64,000 bases of DNA from Tanypteryx hageni. Its lineage: Eukaryota; Arthropoda; Insecta; Odonata; Petaluridae. The notes below the pieces were generated by a model that saw nothing but the letters and a program-made list of their open reading frames with translations, did not search any database and was not told the origin of the DNA. The position numbers and the translations under genes are program-made. Shown piece by piece: positions 57,601-60,855 of this stretch (within the stretch, counting starts at the first letter, position 1; each line of letters begins with the position of its first letter). Location: positions 130,406,470 to 130,470,469 of the forward strand of contig CM054114.1 in the NCBI GenBank assembly GCA_028673005.1, read 5' to 3'.

Positions 57601-57629
57601 CTCAAATGATAAATGTTGAATACAAGCAG
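6522..57629 (+). CDS. TOP3B: DNA topoisomerase 3-beta, 14 coding exons (3' end beyond the window)
   Basis: This is a type IA topoisomerase. In animals TOP3B relaxes or decatenates DNA and acts on RNA together with TDRD3 (family knowledge). The exons join in frame with GT..AG borders to 783 codons; human TOP3B is about 862 residues, so roughly the last tenth is missing and must lie after 64000. Residues 1 to about 150 form the Toprim domain, with E9 in MVAEKPS and the metal triad D116/D118/E120 in [10 protein letters not shown]. The catalytic tyrosine is Y335 in [10 protein letters not shown] (human Y336). [13 protein letters not shown] and [11 protein letters not shown] are conserved core motifs. 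Cysteine pairs from residue 623 onward form the zinc-ribbon tail. No frameshift or stop interrupts it, so it is a functional host gene. Its introns carry nearly all the mobile DNA in the window. Confidence 0.97.
6734..6876 (+). CDS. TOP3B: TOP3B coding exon 2 (residues 31-78)
   Basis: The acceptor TTTCAG precedes GCTTC, completing Gly31. It encodes [11 protein letters not shown] and [13 protein letters not shown], signature stretches of the Toprim region. Ends phase 0 before GTGAGT. Confidence 0.95.
6877..7644 (+). other. TOP3B intron 2
   Basis: 768 bp of AT-rich intron. I see no element or conserved motif beyond the splice signals. Confidence 0.8.
7645..7842 (+). CDS. TOP3B: TOP3B coding exon 3 (residues 79-144)
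   Basis: 66 codons, phase 0 at both ends. Contains the metal-binding DxDxE of the Toprim fold: D116, D118 and E120 in [15 protein letters not shown]. Donor GTAAGT. Confidence 0.97.
7843..8159 (+). other. TOP3B intron 3
   Basis: 317 bp, AT-rich, with a good polypyrimidine tract before TTTTAG. Nothing else recognised. Confidence 0.8.
8160..8327 (+). CDS. TOP3B: TOP3B coding exon 4 (residues 145-200)
   Basis: 56 codons, phase 0 at both ends. Carries [19 protein letters not shown], which is nearly invariant in TOP3B. Donor is the weaker GTGATT. Confidence 0.96.
8328..8731 (+). other. TOP3B intron 4
   Basis: 404 bp, AT-rich, no recognised repeat. Confidence 0.8.
8732..8860 (+). CDS. TOP3B: TOP3B coding exon 5 (residues 201-243)
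   Basis: 43 codons after TTTGCAG, phase 0 at both ends. Encodes [12 protein letters not shown] and [11 protein letters not shown], the conserved strand around the active-site gate. Confidence 0.97.
8861..9327. other. Intron 5, left part, unassigned
   Basis: AT-rich intron sequence. No element ends or open frame that I can support. Confidence 0.6.
9336..9632. mobile_element. hAT-type MITE with perfect 8-bp target duplication
   Basis: The 297-bp element starts CAGGTGTCCCCAAAC and ends GTTTGGGGACCCTTG, imperfect terminal inverted repeats typical of hAT elements. It is flanked on both sides by TCTTAAAG (9328-9335 and 9633-9640), an exact 8-bp target duplication, which is hAT hallmark behaviour. 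It has no coding capacity. Interior sequence near both ends is rich in GGCCCGCGG-type words. Confidence 0.9.
9641..10387. other. Intron 5, middle part, unassigned
   Basis: AT-rich. Includes sequence reading ..TTTTTCCAGAGGTTGTAACC.. that has a repeat-like feel but no second copy I can confirm in the window. Confidence 0.4.
10392..13107 (-). mobile_element. piggyBac element, 2.7 kb, complete ends
   Basis: TTAA (10388-10391) is followed by CCCTTAAGTAGTTGCACC. The other end is GGTGCAACTACTAAAGGG followed by TTAA (13108-13111). The ends are inverted repeats with the CCC..GGG/TTAA pattern diagnostic of piggyBac. A subterminal motif (AACTAGTCGCGTGG near 10426) recurs as AACTGGTCGCGCGG near 12881. 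It carries one transposase gene on the minus strand, broken by frameshifts. Confidence 0.93.
10756..12488 (-). pseudogene. piggyBac transposase (DDE_Tnp_1_7), frameshifted
   Basis: Reading starts at ATG 12488 with an acidic N-terminus ([16 protein letters not shown]), then the transposase core. The acidic residues expected at the active site are present: [10 protein letters not shown] (first Asp), [10 protein letters not shown] (second Asp) and [10 protein letters not shown] (third and fourth Asp). The last part is a cysteine-rich zinc domain (about 10756-10940) with [13 protein letters not shown]. The frame is broken near 11640-11680, in an A run near 11326-11334, and near 10985. With these corrected it would be about 590 residues, the usual size. 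It mobilised DNA by cut-and-paste into TTAA sites and is now dead as read. Confidence 0.92.
13112..13980. other. Intron 5, right part, unassigned
   Basis: AT-rich intron ending in the polypyrimidine-like TTTTTTATCCAG acceptor of exon 6. No further element recognised. Confidence 0.6.
13981..14099 (+). CDS. TOP3B: TOP3B coding exon 6 (residues 244-283)
   Basis: Encodes [17 protein letters not shown], matching the TOP3B segment before the active-site domain. Ends phase 2 (AT|GTAAGC). The codon is completed as ATA at the start of exon 7. Confidence 0.94.
14420..14544. repeat. Palindromic snap-back MITE (about 125 bp)
   Basis: GGAGGAAATGTGATGTTGTT at the left pairs with AACAGCAGCACATTCCCTCC at the right. 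The match continues inward through AAAATTAAAACA/TGTTTTAATTTT. This is a near-complete hairpin in the first part of intron 6. Confidence 0.7.
16343..16533. mobile_element. Foldback/MITE with tRNA-like arm
   Basis: TGGGAATAATTTTGAAACTA at the left is inverted at the right as ..TTAAAAATTATTCCCA, and AAAAAAGTCTGCTATGACTG pairs with CATAGTAGACTTTTTT. Together they give roughly 55-bp imperfect inverted repeats on a 191-bp element. It lies inside piggyBac 2 coding sequence, so it is the youngest of the nested insertions here. Confidence 0.65.
16374..16443 (-). tRNA. tRNA-like sequence (tRNA-Gly-like, probably a pseudogene)
   Basis: On the minus strand this 70-nt stretch folds as a cloverleaf. The 7-bp acceptor stem GCTACGA/TCATAGC has one mismatch. 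The D arm GTTC..GAA lies in TAGTTCAGTGGTAGAA, an A-box match. The T arm contains GGTTTGATTCC, a B-box with one change. The sequence most resembles tRNA-Gly. The anticodon loop is abnormal (C instead of U33; the loop reads AGC only if G-U pairs are accepted), so I do not assign an isotype or claim function. Confidence 0.5.
17623..18855 (-). pseudogene. Tigger 1 transposase remains
   Basis: Read on the minus strand, 18559-18855 holds a CENP-B-type helix-turn-helix region. Then 18284-18493 has the first catalytic Asp in [19 protein letters not shown], followed by GKYQRP-type sequence. 17623-17898 is the acidic C-terminal region. These pieces are in different frames with stops between them, and the later DDE residues are lost. 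This copy is much more decayed than Tigger 2. Confidence 0.8.
19918..20400. other. Unassigned intron sequence
   Basis: Sequence between Tigger 1 and the LINE tail. No open frame or element ends that I can support. Confidence 0.5.
20405..20630 (+). mobile_element. LINE 3' tail fragment
   Basis: The sequence GAAGAGGCCATATGGCCTCA followed by a tail of AATAAATAAATA looks like the 3' end of a 5'-truncated non-LTR retrotransposon. No coding part remains. The call rests on tail style only. Confidence 0.45.
20631..21651. mobile_element. TA-flanked MITE, CCGTAAATACCCGCG family
   Basis: Begins CCGTAAATACCCGCGTATAA and ends TTATACGCGGGTATTTACGG, perfect terminal inverted repeats of about 27 bp between TA dinucleotides (20629-20630 and 21652-21653). 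The word GTATAA(T/C)GCGCACC recurs inside the left arm near 20704. At 1.0 kb and without a transposase it is non-autonomous. TA flanks fit a Tc1/mariner/pogo origin (inference). Confidence 0.8.
21768..22966 (+). mobile_element. mariner element, 1.2 kb
   Basis: The terminal repeats CGAGGGTCATTTTTAAAGTA and TACTTTAAAAATGACTCTCG are near-perfect inverted repeats flanked by TA (21766-21767, 22967-22968). Size and transposase content are those of a mariner element. The transposase is inactivated. Confidence 0.95.
21840..22866 (+). pseudogene. mariner transposase (DD34D), broken
   Basis: The N-terminal half shows the mariner HTH ([20 protein letters not shown]). The catalytic domain has [16 protein letters not shown] (first Asp), [10 protein letters not shown] (second Asp), and YSPDLA then [12 protein letters not shown] (third Asp), with 34 residues between the last two once read across the break. 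The frame is lost near 22010 and again near 22670, just before the third Asp. The tail [19 protein letters not shown] ends in a normal stop at 22864-22866. About 345 residues is standard. Confidence 0.93.
23129..23329 (+). CDS. TOP3B: TOP3B coding exon 7 with the catalytic tyrosine (residues 283-350)
   Basis: Completes Ile283 after TTTTCCAG and ends phase 2 before [24 protein letters not shown] holds the nucleophile Y335, which forms the phosphotyrosine link to the cut strand. R337 of the SYPRT motif is also intact. Confidence 0.97.
23330..24517 (+). other. TOP3B intron 7
   Basis: 1.19 kb of AT-rich intron with no element ends or open frames recognised. Confidence 0.7.
24518..24722 (+). CDS. 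TOP3B: TOP3B coding exon 8 (residues 350-418)
   Basis: Starts with the A completing Leu350 (CT|A) and ends phase 0. Contains [15 protein letters not shown] and [12 protein letters not shown], conserved in the gate domain. Confidence 0.97.
24878..24980. repeat. Short dispersed repeat fragments at the start of intron 8
   Basis: GCTGAAGTGCCTGGCATTAC resembles a short repeat common in arthropod genomes. TATACAGGGTATGGCAGAAA next to it resembles a MITE end. No matching second end was found, perhaps because a LINE follows directly. Confidence 0.35.
25151..25483 (-). pseudogene. LINE reverse transcriptase, C-terminal end only
   Basis: 110 residues with [20 protein letters not shown] and [19 protein letters not shown]. 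The closing VEWNALPEE motif is typical of the end of CR1/Jockey-class ORF2. The frame runs on from the deletion junction upstream and stops in KLFKKIS. Confidence 0.8.
25756..26927 (-). pseudogene. LINE endonuclease domain (exonuclease-endonuclease-phosphatase fold)
   Basis: Shows [27 protein letters not shown] (catalytic Glu), [23 protein letters not shown] (Asp/Asn pair) and, after a frameshift near 26151-26218, [12 protein letters not shown] (Ser-Asp-His). These motifs in this order define the apurinic-type endonuclease of CR1/Jockey-class LINEs, which nicks the target DNA. A basic linker continues to 25756, with a second break near 25930. Confidence 0.85.
26925..27990 (+). pseudogene. DD41D mariner-type transposase relic
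   Basis: The N-terminal HTH region is readable ([16 protein letters not shown], then [11 protein letters not shown]) with [19 protein letters not shown]. The catalytic residues are in [22 protein letters not shown] and [11 protein letters not shown]. The spacing from the second to the third Asp is 41 residues, hence DD41D. It is broken near 27428 (stop after KQNFRY) and near 27560, and a TAA follows KETLP near 27892. The tail [18 protein letters not shown] is recognisable. Terminal repeats were not identified. Confidence 0.85.
27975..28044 (-). repeat. 70-bp Penelope-like element 3'-end fragment, inverted copy of 48271-48340
   Basis: Starts TGATGTGGCCACCACATGAC and ends GGTTACATAATA. It matches the reverse complement of 48271-48340 at 69 of 70 positions, and similarity stops abruptly on both sides. 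The other copy is the 3' end of a Penelope-like element, so this one is in minus orientation. Confidence 0.85.
28390..28665 (-). repeat. Dispersed repeat, inverted relative to 40190-40420
   Basis: Reverse complementing this segment gives TTTTTACTTTCTCCATATACG, then GAGATTTCAATGGAAATA, then GGGTGCTCTAACTCAAAAAC. All three also occur in the same order at 40195-40370. The element class is unknown. Confidence 0.75.
29345..30974 (+). repeat. Dispersed element A copy 1 (with a nested Tigger MITE)
   Basis: Shares long segments with 51180-52248 in the same order and orientation, for example GGAAACAAAGCAAGGTG, CATTTCTGCACATTTC, GACTTTTTCATGT and ATATTCACCTGC. Both have a right end reading near GATAAATATGAT/GTAAATATGAT. 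The left end of this copy is missing. It is interrupted by the insertion at 30206-30886. No coding capacity is evident; the frames inside differ between copies. Confidence 0.75.
30206..30886. mobile_element. Tigger-type MITE nested in element A
   Basis: Starts CAGTAAATCTTTGATTTAAT and ends TTAAATCAAGGACTTACAG, inverted repeats flanked by TA (30204-30205, 30887-30888). The paralogous copy at 52172-52185 lacks it and has a single TA there (GAATAATTACAGTC), so the insertion and its TA duplication are shown by an empty site. 681 bp, non-coding. Confidence 0.9.
31433..32447. mobile_element. Probable hAT-type non-autonomous element with a GA-rich core
   Basis: The left end CAGCATTTGTCAAACGATGG and the right end GGTTCGGAATCGCTGCTG have the CAG..CTG hAT look and are loosely inverted. 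No 8-bp duplication is visible. The interior is a purine-rich minisatellite. Confidence 0.4.
31733..32098. repeat. Purine-rich minisatellite (GGGAGA-type, about 144-bp period)
   Basis: Strongly strand-asymmetric GA/GGGAGA sequence. A larger unit recurs: GTTCTTTATTAGGGCAGGAT near 31838 and GGTCTTTATTTGGATGAGAT near 31979, each followed by AGGAA..TATTTTTC and then a GGGAGA run. Confidence 0.75.
32448..35120. other. Intron 8, unassigned 2.7 kb
   Basis: Mostly AT-rich sequence. A stretch near 32505-32600 (CAGTTTAACGTCGATTCAAC) looks like a pogo-type end without a partner. Near 33660-33710 AAGTAGTGATCTAG occurs twice in tandem. 34860-35090 reads like an old repeat, but no second copy is present. 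Confidence 0.4.
35121..35686. mobile_element. Foldback element with about 170-bp inverted arms
   Basis: The left arm starts TATACAGGATGTCCATAGCT; the right arm ends ..GGGACACCCTGTATATA. The arms share GTTTTTGGGTTCATTTT, GAACCATTTC, TTGAAAAGGT and TTCATAATTAAGG in inverted order. The central loop is about 230 bp and non-coding. ACAGGGTGTCCC-type ends are widespread in arthropod repeats (family knowledge). Confidence 0.8.
36475..38010 (-). pseudogene. Tigger 2 transposase, full length with only two internal stops
   Basis: From ATG at 38010 one uninterrupted frame of 511 codons runs to the stop at 36475, broken only by TGA at codon 10 and TAG at codon 128. There are no frameshifts. Residues 1 to about 60 give the CENP-B/psq HTH ([25 protein letters not shown]). 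The second HTH ends [12 protein letters not shown]. The DDE_1 core has [18 protein letters not shown] (Asp at codon 170), [11 protein letters not shown] and [10 protein letters not shown], about 31 residues apart. The C-terminus is acidic, then ends [12 protein letters not shown]. This is the best preserved transposase in the window. Confidence 0.93.
38461..38526 (-). repeat. GC-rich hAT-like end fragment inside Tigger 2
   Basis: On the minus strand it reads CAGGGCTGGCCCGAGC.. followed by GCCGGGCAGATACCCGGGGC. It resembles hAT non-autonomous ends of the kind also seen near 53006. A partner end was not found. Confidence 0.35.
40060..40667. mobile_element. TA-flanked MITE, GTATAAGTCGACC family, copy 1
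   Basis: TA (40058-40059) then CTGTATATGCCAGCATATAA. The right end GGCATATATGGTGT precedes TA (40668-40669). The words GTATAAGTCGACTCCCC and GTATAAGTCGACCTTAAG lie inside. Its right half (40395-40667) is closely similar to 58580-58848. The middle is replaced by an unrelated dispersed repeat. Confidence 0.8.
40190..40420 (+). repeat. Dispersed repeat inside MITE copy 1, inverted relative to 28390-28665
   Basis: Starts TTTTTACTTTCTCCATATATG and continues through GGGTGCTCTAACTCAAAAAC. It occupies the position where the sister MITE at 58243-58848 has different sequence, so it arrived by insertion with loss of the original middle, or by recombination. Confidence 0.75.
40915..41038. mobile_element. 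End fragment of a CCGTATATACTCG-type MITE
   Basis: Ends GGGTGCGCGTTATACACGAG then TATATACGGTA. The reverse complement starts TACCGTATATACTCGTGTAT, close to the end at 20631. No left end was found. Confidence 0.55.
41050..42305 (-). pseudogene. piggyBac 3 transposase relic (5' part missing)
   Basis: Minus-strand reading begins near 42302 with [14 protein letters not shown] (first Asp), then [20 protein letters not shown]. After a stop it continues with [17 protein letters not shown] (second Asp). A frame change leads to [20 protein letters not shown] (third and fourth Asp) and RKTYKSKK. The C-terminal zinc-type tail near 41100-41230 has [14 protein letters not shown]-terminal sequence before the first Asp is absent. 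No TTAA-flanked ends are evident. The sequence is unlike piggyBac 1, so it is a different lineage. Confidence 0.85.
42469..42651 (+). CDS. TOP3B: TOP3B coding exon 9 (residues 419-479)
   Basis: 61 codons, phase 0 at both ends, after a 17.7-kb intron. It encodes [20 protein letters not shown] and GYTEVMHWQ, matching the human segment following HFIATVS. Donor GTGAGT. Confidence 0.96.
42813..44221. mobile_element. hAT-type element with perfect palindromic 8-bp target duplication
   Basis: TAGACTTGGTAGAATTCGAT at the left and the inverse ..AATCCTACCAAGCCTA at the right are terminal inverted repeats. GTTATAAC flanks both ends (42805-42812, 44222-44229). The TIR-like word TTGGTAGTTTTCGACGTT recurs at about 42925, 43020 and 43117. 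1.4 kb, no coding sequence recognised. Confidence 0.85.
44230..44920. other. Intron 9, right part, unassigned
   Basis: AT-rich. Holds only the splice acceptor TTTGCATCTAG of exon 10. Confidence 0.6.
44921..45130 (+). CDS. TOP3B: TOP3B coding exon 10 (residues 480-549)
   Basis: 70 codons, phase 0 at both ends. Contains [20 protein letters not shown] and [13 protein letters not shown], the conserved type IA helix region, and [11 protein letters not shown]. Confidence 0.97.
45187..45265. repeat. pogo/Tigger-type end fragment
   Basis: TA + CAGTAAAAGTCTACTATGAC followed by ACTATAACGAATGCTTGTTA is typical of a pogo-type end. There is no partner end nearby. Confidence 0.4.
45680..45730. repeat. 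End fragment of a TACTGTATTTACCCG-type MITE
   Basis: TTACTGTATTTACCCGAATC then GATGATCCCGAATCTAAG repeats the GAATC(T/C)AAG word. It is related in style to the TA-flanked MITEs at 20631, 54576 and 59832. The second end is missing. Confidence 0.45.
45919..47082. mobile_element. pogo-like MITE (TACACCACCTTTTTG family), copy A
   Basis: The left end TACACCACCTTTTTGAAC and the right end GTTCAAAAAGGTGGTGTACTG are inverted repeats, with TA after the right end. From about 46060 to 46650 it consists of degenerate tandem units of roughly 65 bp (ATTACRTTMRAAAT...AGCATAATAAAG type). Its left 230 bp is also present in inverted orientation at 56390-56815. Confidence 0.7.
47365..48340 (+). pseudogene. Penelope-like retroelement, 3' part with GIY-YIG endonuclease
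   Basis: An open frame (47414-47911) continues after one in-frame TAA to a stop at 48053-48055. It begins in the RT C-terminal region ([26 protein letters not shown] spacing). It then shows a GIY-YIG nuclease: [20 protein letters not shown] and KEHLAHYKY, with the CxxC insert usual in Penelope elements. This nuclease cuts DNA to prime reverse transcription. The RT core is missing, so this is a 5'-truncated copy. The 3' region has AATAAA near 48264 and ends about 48340. Confidence 0.88.
48515..48732 (+). CDS. TOP3B: TOP3B coding exon 11 (residues 550-622)
   Basis: Starts [18 protein letters not shown] and ends [13 protein letters not shown] with phase 2 (CG|A). Matches the end of the human catalytic core. 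Confidence 0.96.
48837..49493. mobile_element. MITE with ATATTTACTTGTA ends in intron 11
   Basis: ATATTTACTTGTATGTAATC at the left and GATTC..TTACTTACAAGTAAATAT at the right are inverted. AAGTATAAGCTGCACCCTA and CACATAAGCTGCACCTCC are subterminal repeats in direct orientation. About 650 bp, non-coding. Confidence 0.6.
49766..49990 (+). CDS. TOP3B: TOP3B coding exon 12, zinc ribbon (residues 622-697)
   Basis: Phase 2 in and out. Cysteine pairs C623/C626 and C642/C645, then C665 and C687/C690, form the zinc-binding topoisomerase tail ([34 protein letters not shown]). These repeats bind nucleic acid in type IA enzymes. Confidence 0.96.
50948..52248 (+). repeat. Dispersed element A copy 2 (uninterrupted)
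   Basis: Left ATATTTACTCAATTATAA and right TTACAATGGGGTAAATAT are loosely inverted ends; similarity to copy 1 may run a few bases further out. The interior matches 29345-30974 in order and orientation. It carries the empty site (TA at 52178-52179) for the Tigger MITE found in copy 1. Confidence 0.75.
52682..52837 (+). CDS. TOP3B: TOP3B coding exon 13, zinc ribbon (residues 697-749)
   Basis: Phase 2 in and out. C705/C708, C713, C723/C725/C728 and C747 continue the Cys-rich tail ([36 protein letters not shown]). Closely parallel to the human sequence. Confidence 0.95.
53006..53080 (+). repeat. hAT-like repeat end fragment
   Basis: CAGAGCCGGTCTTTGGGGCG followed by GCGATCGCCCTGGGCCGC resembles a common arthropod hAT end. 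No opposite end was identified, so limits are approximate. Confidence 0.4.
53081..54573. other. Intron 13, unassigned 1.5 kb
   Basis: AT-rich. TCCGTCCGTCTGTTTGAACA near 54345 looks like a repeat fragment. Nothing else can be supported. Confidence 0.5.
54576..55898. mobile_element. TA-flanked MITE, CCGTATTTTCCCATCGATAACG family, copy 1
   Basis: Starts CCGTATTTTCCCATCGATAA and ends TTATCGATGGGAAAATACGC between TA dinucleotides (54574-54575, 55899-55900). Inside each end is a second word (GATAACGCCCGG near 54654; GATAACGCGCGCG near 55866). 1.3 kb, non-coding. Confidence 0.8.
56547..56620. repeat. Short tandem array, 5 units of 14-16 bp
   Basis: The units vary around ATTCGTCGCGAGAC: ATTCGTCACGAGAC, ATTCATTGCGAGAC, ACTCATCGCAAGAC, ATATCCATCATGAGAC and ATATTCGTCGCGAGGC. 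The array is unique in the window. Confidence 0.85.
56643..56703. repeat. Palindrome with about 19-bp arms
   Basis: TTGTGTATGGCAGAGGGG pairs with CCCCCTGCCATACACAA across a loop of about 20 bp. It sits beside the tandem array, in the segment absent from MITE copy A. Confidence 0.8.
57527..57629 (+). CDS. TOP3B: TOP3B coding exon 14 (residues 749-783), last one in the window
   Basis: After TTTACAG it completes Lys749 and encodes [16 protein letters not shown] and CECG, then ends phase 0 (AAG CAG) at GTAAGC. The human protein continues for roughly 80 residues (another zinc pair and an RGG-rich tail). No such sequence occurs in the remaining 6.4 kb, so the next exon is beyond 64000. Confidence 0.93.
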
Positions 57630-57714
57630 GTAAGCTGTTTTTTAATAATTGCTTTAATTTCTTAGAAAAAATAAAAAAGGTCATGCAGTCCATCTCAAAC
57701 TGCATTATTTAAGT

Positions 57715-57760
57715 ACAGGTATGCCTCGTTTAGCACATGTTCTTTTAGTGCATTTTCGAT
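57715..57760. repeat. pogo-type end fragment
   Basis: TACAGGTATGCCTCGTTTAG resembles a pogo/Tigger end. No partner end seen. Confidence 0.35.
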
Positions 57761-57958
57761 ATAGTGTTATTGGCATCTCGGGACTTAAATTTTAATTTTT
57801 GAAAATTAATAAAGTTCCTAAATGCTATGGTATTTTATTACAGTCCCAACATTTTTCTCACTTATTTTCATTCGTACTTCTCTTTCTGTTCAGTGATAGT
57901 CATTCCATTAAAGATAAATTTGTTGTAATTTATTTTTGAGAGGAGGGGAACCTTTTAT

Positions 57959-59330
57959 GGCCAATTCACACATACGTAATGTCTCCATTTCGACATGGAC
58001 CGTCTTCGAAATGTCAAAAATTCCTTCTGTGTATTTAGATGGAGTTGTTCACACTATACGTTTCATTCCGTCATGGTTTCTCTGGAGGAATATTTTGACG
58101 GGACGGTGCTGGTCGAAATGTTTCGAATCCCCTGTTTCTGATAGTGTGGACATCCCATAACCAGTTGCTACCAAGATTTATTTCAAAAATTCAATTTAAT
58201 TTACTAAACTAATAGATAGTAGCTAGAAGTAAATTCCAAATACAGTATATGCTGGAGTATAAGTCGACCAGGTGTATAAGTTGACCTCGATTTTTCGGAT
58301 TGTAAATGCAGGACTAGACATATTCGCTGTATAAGTCAACCTCCCATTTTTTCGCTAAAGAAACTTCAAATTAAGAATATGAGGAATTTTATGGTTTTTA
58401 AAGCCTAAATGTAACCTTTTCCAAAAAATGCAGTGTCGATTTTTGAGTTAATAAATCATTTGTTTAATTTAAGAAAGATCAGTCATATACCATATTGTCA
58501 TCTATTGGCAGAATGTATTTTTACTTGCCCTTCGTTCCTGTAATTGCAAATAGATTGTTTAAATTTTTGAGATTCAGTAATAAAAACAAAAGTTAAAATT
58601 TTAATTTTTATTAACTATTAAAAATAATTATCTTAAATCTTCTAAAATAAATGAGAGAATATGTAAACAATGGAGCAGCTGATTCAAAATGGTGATCACC
58701 TACGCCATAACATCAAATGTTTTCATAAATATCAATGTTTTTAATCTGATATTTAAGGGTCACATTTTATATTTGGTGTATAAGTCGACCTTAAGTTTTT
58801 GGAATTTTTTTTAGCTTTAAAGGCCGATTCATATGCCAGCATATACAGTAGTAACTTTAATAGACAAAACATTAAAACCCTTCAAAGTATGTCAACTTAT
58901 TGCATTGCAATTTTAAATAAATTACTGAATGTAATATTGAAAATAAGTAATTAATTTCATTCTTACATCAATCACTCATCATTGCCATTCACATTTTCCA
59001 ATCATAACCAGTGCTGCATACCTCTCATTTACATTAAATAATCGTACTTTTGGTTCTCGAGTTAAATCATAATGTTCTTTTTCAGATTCAATGAACTTGA
59101 TTGTATTGTAACTTTAGTTGGAATAAAATCAAAATTTAATATTGTACTTAGCGATAATCAAATGAAACTTCAATCTATACAGCATCTATATTAATTTCAT
59201 TTAATATTATAACTGAAAAGGTGACGGTCCATGTCGAAACCTCAACGTACAATGTGAACACTGATGAAAAATGACATGTCAAAGATGGTCCGTGTCAAAA
59301 CAGAGACATTACGTATAGTGTGAATCGGCC
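57959..59330. mobile_element. DNA transposon/MITE with doubled terminal motif (GGCCAATTCACAC)
   Basis: Left GGCCAATTCACACATACG then ATTTCGACATGGACCGTC. Right GTCCGTGTCAAAAC then CGTATAGTGTGAATCGGCC, inverted. Near each end is a second, inner copy of the same words (TTCACACTATACG near 58051; GTCCATGTCGAAAC near 59228). The superfamily is unclear and the target duplication is ambiguous (TTTA-like flanks). It contains another MITE at 58243-58848. Confidence 0.7.
58243..58848. mobile_element. TA-flanked MITE, GTATAAGTCGACC family, copy 2 (nested)
   Basis: CAGTATATGCTGGAGTATAA to GCCAGCATATACAG between TA dinucleotides (58241-58242, 58849-58850). GTATAAGTCGACC, GTATAAGTTGACC and GTATAAGTCAACC recur inside. 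The right half is nearly the same as 40395-40667. It lies within the element at 57959-59330, so it inserted later. Confidence 0.85.
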
Positions 59331-59831
59331 TTTAGCGGTGCACTGTCTGCTATTATTAGCAACAATACGAGTTCCCTTGACAACAAAAGATTAATCTGAA
59401 AAATACGCTGAATTTTTGTGTTCTGTGGACAGATTGAACACGTATTTAAAAATGGATGGTAGGAAACTGAATTTTTATTCTCTTAGGCATTGTTTGGTAC
59501 AAATCCCATATTCATACAACAATTCTAAGTAATTTTAAAATGTGATTGAAAGTTATGCGGTGTAGGGTCATAGATAGCGTTACACATGATGATGATAAGG
59601 ATGATGATCACCATTACATTTTTATGTTATGTAGAGAGAGATAGAGATATTGTGTTTCGGATTAATTTTATAATACATTTTTTCATAGCAAATATTTATG
59701 ATATTATATATCTCATTAATTTTATGATATGTTTTTTCATGGCAAATATTATTAGAAAATTGTGATTTTCCATCATAAAGAATTATTATTTTGAAGCTGT
59801 TGTACACCAGTATGTTCATAATAAATAATTA

Positions 59832-60843
59832 CCATATTTTCCCGTTGATAACGCTCACCTAGTTGATAACACGCATCTTAATATTTTTAACACTTGTTAA
59901 AATGTACAGATAATGCACGGTTGAAAATTTTCTGTTAATTGGTCAAGACCATTCTGTAAATGTATCAACTGCCAAAGAATGTTGATTAACTAGAGAACAG
60001 AATAATTTATTTTAACCATTATTGCAGCTTTAGATGTGTACGTCCGCCAGAGAAGGGCGCACTTTGTCGGTATGGAGTTATGAATGTAGCAGTATTCTAT
60101 GATAAATTATGAGTATAATAAAAGAAAAGTCACACTCCTACGTTGACAAATAAATTTTTTATTGAATATTACAATGATATTTTAAAAAAGTGTTTGAGAA
60201 AATTGAAGCCAAAATCACGACATTAAAAATAAGTTCTACTCATACTTCACTTATGGCTATAATTCCTCGATACGGTTATTCATAGTGAACCAGAGAATCG
60301 TTCTATGCACTTTTCTAGGCATCGATATTTTCTATCCTTTGTTACAAAAATGCTGGTATCTCCAAAACTAGAATCGACAAAGTGGCCCCTTCTCTGGCGG
60401 ACATCCACAGATATTTTAGTTAATTACTGTGTACAGTAATGGACTGGGTTGTAGTACAGAAGCTTTTCATTCTTCGGTACATAAATGAAAGACTGCCAAA
60501 AAGGATTAAACTTTCTTTTGCCAACCACTTATTTTTGATTATGCGTTAAATATGTCTGTAAAAAATATTTTAAATATGAAAATTTTTAGCAATTAAAAAT
60601 CTTTAGTCATCATTCAAGTTAACAGAATTATGTACATTCAGGCTTTTAAACAGAATGAGAGGAAATATTTTGAATCTGTCAGTTAAAGGATGTATGAATC
60701 GAAGAATCATAATACTAGGCATAAATAATTTTTAAGTCACAAGTATTCACTTGTTTTCCTATGTGTAATGCACACACCCATTTTTTCTAGTTTTTGAACT
60801 CTTTTGCATAGATAACACACGCATTATCTACTGGAAAATACAC
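59832..60843. mobile_element. TA-flanked MITE, CCGTATTTTCCC family, copy 2
   Basis: CCATATTTTCCCGTTGATAA at the left and TTATCTACTGGAAAATACAC at the right, with TA on both sides (59830-59831, 60844-60845). Related to 54576-55898 at the ends and in the GATAA-C-CGC-type words, but more diverged. Non-coding. Confidence 0.75.
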
Positions 60844-60855
60844 TATTTAAAAATA

